Assembly: GCF_035046485.1 (NCBI RefSeq)
Contig: NC_085138.1
Span: 23,592,800-23,656,799 of the forward strand
Direction of reading: 5' to 3'
From: Aedes albopictus
Taxonomy: Eukaryota > Arthropoda > Insecta > Diptera > Culicidae
DNA: 64,000 nt
The notes under the pieces were generated by a model. The model was not told the DNA's origin. It searched no databases and saw only the letters and a program-made list of their open reading frames with translations. The translations under genes and the position numbers were made by a program. This document shows, piece by piece, positions 57,516 to 64,000 of this stretch. The stretch's first letter is position 1; each line of letters starts with the position of its first letter.

Positions 57516-58803
57516 CCCAAGCAACCAAAAGTTCGGATTTCACTTGAAGCGTGGACTCAGAAGTTTACATTTGGTTCAATTCTGGCTTCGTCGAACTTGA
57601 TTCTCCAAAAAGTTACTCATGTATTGTTTATAAACTTGGAAGTACATGTACAAGCTTTTGACTTCTCTTCGAAATGACATTAAAGTCGAAAACAGGTTCA
57701 AAAAGAACTTACGTTGAACTTTAGAGCAGAGATCAATCAAATATTAACCGAACTCATGTTGAACTTTTGCGTGCCTCTAAAGCTCGAATATAGTTCATTT
57801 GGACATGTTCCAACAACTTGAAATGTTCCGTTCCGAACTTGTTTCGAACTTATTTTGAACTTACTACTCAAAGTTCGGATAAATATTAACCGTACCAAAA
57901 GTGAACTTCACTTGAACTTCGGCGACAGCGGAGCTGGGGAAAGTTCTCATTCAATTAAATCACTCGGAAATCGAACGCAGCAGCCACAGTTTGTGTTAAT
58001 TTCACAAGTACACTTCGTTTCACTATAATATTTCAACGTACTTACTTGTAATCAACGCAAAACATCCATATTGTATGGCTCAAAGGCTGCCCCGGACAAC
58101 TGGTAGAACAGGATTCCGCCGGAGTTTTTTTTTCGGCTGTGGATAAAAGTCTTCCATGTTTCCAATCCCGTCTCACTAGTCGCACCAGCGCGCCGGTAAT
58201 CGACGCGAACGTAGTCACTGAAAACTTAAACTTTTCTGAATTATTGCCACTGGCACTAATTTATTGCATTGCACTTGCACGAACCAAAACAAACTGAAAA
58301 TGTCAATCTGTGTAAGTTCACAAGAAGTTCCACGTAAACTTCTTTCGAACCTTCGGCTTCAGGTTCAGAGAAAGTTCACACGCGAACCTGATTGAGCTCT
58401 ACTAAATGAATCAGCACATTGAGTAAAACCCCACAGTGCCCAACAACACATACATGGAGTAGTGGTTAGGTGCCGGCTTTCAACGAGGAGAACCCGAGAT
58501 CAAATCTCAGTAAGTAAAAAACACCAAAAATTATTTCAAGGTATTAGTCAATTTGGATTCCATATGTACTAATGTGTCTTAATAATAAACCACTTTTGAG
58601 GACTACGCGCATTTTATTTTTATTTTTTCGAAGCTTATTTTTAAGCTGAATAGCGTTCCTTTCAGCGACACTAGTGTACTTTTTGTGAACTCAAGTTCGG
58701 TTAATTACTTAAAAAGTGGGCTGAATAGAATGCTATTCATCTTCCTTCGAATAGCTGATTAAGCCCAAACATGCTATTTTATCCGAACTTTTGGTTGCTT
58801 GGG
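57516..58803. mobile_element. 1.29-kb inverted-repeat element, AAGTTC-iterated
   Basis: Perfect 23-bp terminal inverted repeats (CCCAAGCAACCAAAAG... and complement). The interior has dozens of 'gaactt' and 'aagttc' words echoing the terminal AAGTTCGGAT. The flanks CTACT/CTATT are a possible imperfect 5-bp duplication. A tRNA-like stretch ('tggagtagtggttaggtgcc', 58456-58475) lies inside. No ORF. Confidence 0.82.
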
Positions 58804-60690
58804 CTATTACTGCTACTACTAATACTTACTATTACGTCTACATACGAATAATATAACTAAAGCATATTACAGCCGCCAAAAAATGCAGCTGCCACTGTTT
58901 AAGTTAACAGTGCAATGAGTGATCGTTAGCTTCCCAGTCTTGTTAGTAATTAGAGGGTTAGTATAGACTGGTAGTGAGCCCTGTCGATTCCCCCAGCACG
59001 ATGCGTCGTCAACTGTTGTTAGATCATGCGACAGTGACTTAACTCATGCTGGAGGCATGGAAAATCAAGAGTTTAGAGAAAAATCAATAGGCAATGATAT
59101 GATTATTAGGATTCGATTTTAGTTTAATCTAGTAAAAATATGTGCGAAATCTTAACCGATTTTATTCAAATACTATTTCATTGCTATATTTAATCTATTT
59201 AATCTAGAATTATATAAGACTACAAATTACAAAACCTGTGACGATTTGTATACGAACTATTGATACATTTTTTCACTATATGACGACACTTGATAAGCCA
59301 ACGTCAATCTCATCACTCTAGGACAGGGACTTTGGGATGCATAATTTATTGAGAACAAATGCTTGAATATGACGATTTTCTCTACTTTTTTTTTTCATTT
59401 GCATCATAACTTACTTCAGTTATCGAAATATCGACAGTTTGAAAAAAATATTTGAGTATCTTAACCAGTTCTCCTGATTAGGGTGTATCATTTAAACGAA
59501 AAACTGCATCTGGTTTCATTTTTATTTTGCTTTCTTACAGAAGAGTTTTCAAAATCATTTTTTGTCAATTTTTATCTATTTTCAGCATTCAAAAAGTTTT
59601 CTAATTCTGCAGCATTCCGCGATCTGGATAATATTACAAAAAAAATAAAAGGCACATCCTTTGTGAATCGCAAGAGACGAAAAAATAAACCATTTTGAAA
59701 TTTACACCTTTTTGACAAGTTTTTAGTTACAATTCAAGTTTAATTTTGAAAAAAACAACTTCGTTTCGACTTTTTTTTTATGAATGACCACTTATTCTCG
59801 GTAGATCATAGTAGAATTGTATCTCTTAGCAAAATTTGTCAAATGAAATCAATTTAGTAAATTTGGACAGAAATCTCCATACTCCGGTAAACGCCTGAAT
59901 GTATGCAATGTTCTAGTAATTTTACATAGCAAGAACTGTTGTGTTCAAAATTTATTTATAACAATTCAAAAACAACTCAAATAAAGAGATCACTATGTGT
60001 AGCATGTAATCTCATGTTGATGCACCGTTAAGAATTTATTTTCACATAGATATTTTTTTATAGCTAAACTCATTGAGTTTTTTACTCAATAGAATAATAT
60101 TAAAACTCCACGTTTTGATATAAAAAAATCAAAATGAGACATTCACAACGGCTTCTCTTGTCATGTGCATACTCCTATGATTTCAATCCATAATTACTTT
60201 TTGAGTTTTGGTGTGATTTCAGGATCAGGGTACAATCAAAATAAAAATGTGATTCCCAAAATTATATAAAAAATAGTTCAATATATAAACTGATTTTTAA
60301 GGGACCGTTCACAAATAATGGTCCATATCTCTAAAAATTTAACAAATAGAACAATTGTTCAACAAGTTTTCTAAGAATGGCATTCCCTACAACTTTGCTA
60401 ATGACATAAACACGTAATCTTCACTTATGAAAAAAAAATGAATTTCACTCACACTTCTAGGAGAATTACTCTGAAACGAATTGACCCTTGTTTCCAAACA
60501 ATGTATTTTATGGAAACATAACTATTTCTCAGTTCTCTGTACTCAAAAAAAAATACGGTTCAAGTGATTTATGGGGGTGAAAACATACGTTATCCTTAGC
60601 GAGGTTATAAGAAATCATTTTTGGCCTTTACGTGGATTAATATGGTTATTTATAATCCAAATGCAACCACAATATCTAAATTAACAATAA
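58804..60690. other. AT-rich region without recognised gene
   Basis: Nothing recognisable. A short plus ORF at 59483-59698 has no known domain. Confidence 0.4.
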
Positions 60691-60760
60691 CCAGGGAAGT
60701 TTTTCGGCTTCGCAGTCATCAAACGCAATCAAACGACTAAATATCGTTCTTCATCCGACG

Positions 60761-60787
60761 TTTCGGTGTTTATTAAACCTTCTTCAG
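60761..60787 (-). ncRNA. Hammerhead-like core, second PLE
   Basis: The minus strand reads CTGAAGA, one base, GGT, a loop, ACC, GAAA, then CGTC. It has the same layout as the core at 14772-14801 but different stem bases, which suggests the fold and not the sequence is kept. Confidence 0.45.
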
Positions 60788-61142
60788 GGAATTCTATAAT
60801 TAAAACGAGACATCATAAGCTAATTATAATAAGCTAAATTACATTAGACCTCACAGAACTTGCAATCGTTCTCGTTTTGTGGGCTCGGTTTTAGCATGAT
60901 CCGTCTAAAATTTCCAAAAAAGTGTTGGCAAAAATCCTACAAAAATTATAAAATGACTTTTACACATTTTCTACCACTTGACATACTCTCTGAACAAAAA
61001 AACGTTTTTTAAAAATATCTGAATTCGGAAACACCTTCACTATCCAACCAACGGTCATTTTGTTCATGTAACGATGGTGGATATTGTTTGGACAAATTGT
61101 GGGAAATAAGTGGAGGTAACTGGTGTGGATCTAATCTTTTAG

Positions 61143-61475
61143 CTATTTGTGTCTTTGGTGTGAGGTGGTGTTTCTTGAGTTGGACTGTTGATTTTTGAGT
61201 GTGTGTAAGATTCCTACATACATTGAACTTAAACTGTCAATGTCAGATCTCTTGTTTACTGTACGGGGAGTGTTTATGATGCTACATACTTCTAGGATTG
61301 GTAGGGCTGACTGTCTTCTATGTTGATCCAATATTGTTGTTTTTTCCAGGTCGAACCTATGATCGTGTTCTATGCTGTGTTGAAGTAAAGCGGTCTTTTC
61401 CTTCAACCGTTCCAGCTCGTACTCCGTCGTCGCATCGTTGTTACCGTTGTTACGCAGTCTCTCTAGCTGATTCAT
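61143..61475 (-). pseudogene. PLE GIY-YIG endonuclease C-terminus
   Basis: 110 codons to a natural stop. It contains 'EKTALLQHSIEHDHRFDLEK', 'ILDQHRRQSALPILEVCSII', 'NTPRTVNKRSDIDSLSS' and 'YVGILHTLK'. The conserved His (HSIEHDHRFD), Glu (LEVCSI) and Asn (TVNKRSD) are in the order expected at the end of PLE proteins, whose GIY-YIG nuclease makes the integration nick. The reverse transcriptase is missing; an in-frame TGA lies just upstream of the first ATG. It differs clearly from the fragment at 14333-14557, so it is a different PLE family. Confidence 0.8.
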
Positions 61476-61925
61476 CGTTGTACGGTAGCGGATGTCACGT
61501 CAGGTTGCAGATCAATGTGGGCAAGGGGAAGGATTTGATGATTGCAATCGTTTGTAACCACAGCAGACTTAATATACCTCTGCGTCTACACTAATTCATG
61601 CGGATGTTGGAGTGTTGGTGGGATATCGCTGACAATGGTTCACACATTGGGGCAGCAGGGACGGATGTCCTGGGGCCTGACGCACCCCTCCGCTTGCGAG
61701 TCAGCCGCGTAGTTGCCGGCTAAGAATAGGACTACTAACCCCAATTCAAGGTGTCAAGCGACCCGTGCCGAGGAATGAGTGATCGAGGGGGTGAAAAAGA
61801 TGCTCGATCTTTAACGGAGCCTGTGGGGTACCTGGGCACCCCCCACAGTATGCTGTCTCTTACCGCGTTAATGCAGAGCTCTGGCGTGGTGGACATTATT
61901 TCTCGTGCAACTCGTGGGAATAAGT

Positions 61926-63497
61926 ATGAGCAAAAATTCAAAAACAAATAACTTAGGTGGAAGTAGTGGTGCGATCAACCCCTTCGCAAGAAGCGGGTTG
62001 ATGAGGTCTCCGACAAGGAGAAGCGAGGAGTCAGGTGCTGGAAGCTGCTTACGTAGCTCAAGCGTGGGAGCTCCTGTCCACTCCACGGCAAGCCAGCCGG
62101 TGGAGGTCATGGACGGAGCGTGGCTGCTGAGGGCCATCAGCCAAGAAGTTGGAAAAGGACGGCCCGCATTAGAGGTTGCTGAGCACCAGCTTGGCAAAAT
62201 CATCGACTTTGCGACAACTAAGTCGAATATAAGCAAGGACCTGAAAACGGCCTTGCTTAGACTTAGAGTGTCTGTCGATGAGGCCAAGCAGGAGCACGCG
62301 GTCGCGTTGCTGGCTGCTGCAGCGGCGGAACCCGCAAAGGAGAATGTGTCGAAGTTTACACAAACAGAGGCCTTCTCCTTCGCAGGTAGTCCGAGGAGTG
62401 TGGAAGCGAATGCTCGTGACAAACGTGACAAGCATTCGCAGAAGCGGGCGAGGCAGCCGTCAGGTGAGGAGCTGTCTGGCGGCGCCCGCAAGGCCAGGCG
62501 TATAATAACCCCGAAAGCCGGTGGTAACGCCGGAAAGTCGGACCCCAGCCAGGGTTCCCGGAAAGCTGGGAAGGATGGGCCTGAAAAGGCTGGCCCGTCC
62601 CGGAATGATGGGAACAAGGGGTTGCGATCAATGGTGGGCCCTCAGCAGCCACAGAGCAGGGCGATCCAAGGAGAAGACCCTCCTTGGACAAAGGTAGAGC
62701 GGAAGAAGAAGAAGAAGGTGAATCCGCAGGTAGAAGTGCAGGACGCCAAGCCAAGGCGTAGGAAGGCAGGTGCCAGGCGTGAGAAAGGCGACGCTATCGT
62801 CATCAAGACGGAACAGTCCAAGTACTCGGACGTCTTGAAGACGATGCGAAGCGACGCCAAGCTTGAGGGTCTTGGAGCCGACGTACGCAGTATTAGACGT
62901 ACTCGTACGGGCGAGATGATCCTGGAGCTGAAGCGCCAGAAGGAGCACAAGGGCGCCGCCTACAGAAGGCTGGCAGAAGAGGTCCTTGGTGAAGGTGTGC
63001 AGGTGAGGGCTCTGACACATGAGGCGACTCTGAAGGTCAAAGACATTGACGAGATCACCGAAGTGGAAGAGCTCGTCACGGCACTGCGGCAACAGTGCGA
63101 TGTGCAGGTGGCCGCCGCAGCCGTTAAGCTACGGAGAGGGCCAGCAGGGACACAGATAGCTTTGGTTCAGCTACCTGTGGCGGATGTTAAAAAGTCCGTT
63201 AAAGTAGCGAGTATTAAGGTGGGCTGGTGTGTATGTCACCTGACATTCCACGATCCACCTGAGGTTTGCTTCAGGTGTCTGGAACCAGGACACAAGTCGT
63301 GGGACTGCAAAGGCCCCGACAGGCGCAAACTGTGTAGGCGATGCGGCGCTGAAGGTCATAAGGCCCAAAGCTGCACGAGTCCGCCCATCTGCATGATCTG
63401 TACCGGGAAAACCTCGAAAAACAGACATCCGATGGGTGGTCCAAGGTGCCCGGCCTTCAAGAAAGCCGCAGGGAACAACAAATCACAGTGCAGGTAA
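61926..63497 (+). CDS. LINE ORF1 (gag-like nucleic-acid-binding protein)
   Basis: 523 codons from the first ATG (61926); an upstream in-frame GTG at 61905 is not a likely eukaryotic start. The N-terminal ~250 residues are polar and low complexity (MSKNSKTNNLGG..., Ala/Glu/Lys-rich). A basic cluster (RKKKKKVNP, PRRRKAGARR) lies near residues 258-290. The C-terminus has three zinc knuckles near residues 446-505: CFRCLEPGHKSWDC, CRRCGAEGHKAQSC, and a CMIC...H...C variant. This layout is typical of R1/LOA/Jockey-group ORF1 proteins, which coat LINE RNA. The stop overlaps the start of ORF2 in another frame. No frameshift seen. Confidence 0.9.
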   Translation: MSKNSKTNNLGGSSGAINPFARSGLMRSPTRRSEESGAGSCLRSSSVGAPVHSTASQPVEVMDGAWLLRAISQEVGKGRPALEVAEHQLGKIIDFATTKSNISKDLKTALLRLRVSVDEAKQEHAVALLAAAAAEPAKENVSKFTQTEAFSFAGSPRSVEANARDKRDKHSQKRARQPSGEELSGGARKARRIITPKAGGNAGKSDPSQGSRKAGKDGPEKAGPSRNDGNKGLRSMVGPQQPQSRAIQGEDPPWTKVERKKKKKVNPQVEVQDAKPRRRKAGARREKGDAIVIKTEQSKYSDVLKTMRSDAKLEGLGADVRSIRRTRTGEMILELKRQKEHKGAAYRRLAEEVLGEGVQVRALTHEATLKVKDIDEITEVEELVTALRQQCDVQVAAAAVKLRRGPAGTQIALVQLPVADVKKSVKVASIKVGWCVCHLTFHDPPEVCFRCLEPGHKSWDCKGPDRRKLCRRCGAEGHKAQSCTSPPICMICTGKTSKNRHPMGGPRCPAFKKAAGNNKSQCR

Positions 63498-64000
63498 CGC
63501 AGCTGAACCTGAACCACTGTGATGCGGCTCAGCAACTGCTTTGTCAGGCGGTTTCTGAGTGGGAGACGGATATCGCCATCATTTCGGACCCATACCGAGT
63601 ACCCGCCGGCAACGGCAACTGGGCCTCGGATGGGACCAGGAAAATGGCGGCGATATGGACGACGGGTAAATACCCCGTGCAGGAGTTGGTGTCTACTACC
63701 TACGAGGGCTTCGTGGTCGCCAAAGTAAACGGGGTCTTCATCTGTAGCTGTTATGCGCCTCCGCGGTGGCCGATCGAGCGGTTCACGCAAATGCTGGACC
63801 GCTTAACGACCGTGCTAACAGGGCGAAGGCCGGTGGTAATAGCGGGCGACTTTAATGCCTGGGCCGTGGAATGGGGAAGCCGTTTCACGAACCAGCGGGG
63901 TCAGATCCTGCTAGAAACACTGGCCATCTTAGATGTCGACTTGGCTAACGTCGGTACCAAGAGTACCTATAGTCGAAATGGAGCGGAGTCAATTATTGAC
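63485..64000 (+). CDS. LINE ORF2, endonuclease domain (partial at window end)
   Basis: Open for about 172 codons in the -1 frame relative to ORF1, overlapping its last codons. Motifs: 'VTQLNLNHCDAAQQLL' (the N-terminal Asn-bearing strand), 'IAIISDPYRV', 'AAIWTTGKYP', 'GVFICSCYAPPRWP', then 'RRPVVIAGDFNAWAVEWGS' with the GDFNAW catalytic Asp/Asn box, and 'LDVDLANVG'. This is the apurinic-type endonuclease of the R1/LOA group, which cuts target DNA. Reverse transcriptase would follow outside the window. No ATG precedes it, so expression may need reinitiation or frameshifting. Confidence 0.9.

Larger units (their letters stand above)
60700..61500 (-). mobile_element. Penelope-like element, 3' part
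   Basis: The minus strand holds a GIY-YIG C-terminal coding segment followed by a ~440-bp 3' region with a hammerhead-like core at 60761-60787. The copy is cut off upstream near 61500, close to the start of the R1/LOA-group LINE. Confidence 0.75.
61610..64000 (+). mobile_element. R1/LOA-group LINE, 5' half, apparently intact
   Basis: A GC-rich 5' region (61610-61925), a complete ORF1, and an open ORF2 endonuclease running off the window. The composition is much more GC-rich than the surroundings. No disabling mutation is seen in 2.1 kb of coding sequence, so this is a young insertion. The 5' boundary is approximate. Confidence 0.85.

Noticed and set aside
62356..63790. Minus-strand ORFs of 102-154 codons (and 249 codons at 61868)
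   Set aside because: Antisense shadows of LINE ORF1 and ORF2, which have clear family motifs on the plus strand.

Overview
The window is repeat-dominated, AT-rich insect DNA and reads as a culicine mosquito genome, most likely Aedes. The evidence is two Feilai-type tRNA-derived SINEs with target-site duplications, an RTE-type LINE like those common in Aedes, an R1/LOA-group LINE, Penelope-like (PLE) fragments and many fold-back MITEs. There is no prokaryotic gene organisation, no rRNA gene and no functional tRNA gene. Almost every ORF is a transposon remnant or a by-product of satellite DNA. The only host-type coding signals are a pancreatic-lipase-family exon fragment (about 23.76-24.31 kb, minus strand) and a candidate short translation-start exon (45340-45411, plus strand).

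Layout. 0-13.9 kb: a ~187-bp tandem repeat, SINEs, fold-back MITEs and very decayed ~23-bp repeats. 13.9-14.9 kb: a PLE 3' end flanked by long inverted arms. 16.9-24.7 kb: one nested transposon complex. A degraded RTE LINE on the minus strand was split by a non-autonomous LTR retrotransposon (5-bp duplication CCGAT). One LTR of that element then took a hAT-like MITE, and the other took a 1.5-kb segment carrying the lipase exon. Two further small insertions sit in the LINE itself. 24.7-44 kb: a satellite domain. Three blocks (A 26.63-28.4, B 31.5-35.0, C 36.42-43.95 kb) are built from 23-bp monomers sharing one design: arm GAAATCCT, 3-bp loop, arm AGGATTTC, 4-bp linker. Older decayed relatives lie at 3.2-3.5, 8.4-10.7 and 24.8-26.0 kb. 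Block C is about 327 monomers in unbroken 23-bp register, with higher-order structure at multiples of 23 (920, 1840 and 1127 bp). 44-60.7 kb: AT-rich sequence with MITEs, a 1.4-kb fold-back element, a Feilai SINE and CTCF-like motifs. 60.7-64 kb: a PLE 3' end (minus strand), then the intact 5' half of an R1/LOA-group LINE (plus strand) that runs off the window.

The genes do not form a pathway. The window mainly records transposon nesting and satellite turnover. The most unusual items are the dyad-structured 23-bp satellite system, the datable nest around the lipase exon (including an empty-site paralog for one MITE), repeated hammerhead-like cores in PLE ends, and several MITEs whose interiors are iterations of a motif from their own termini.
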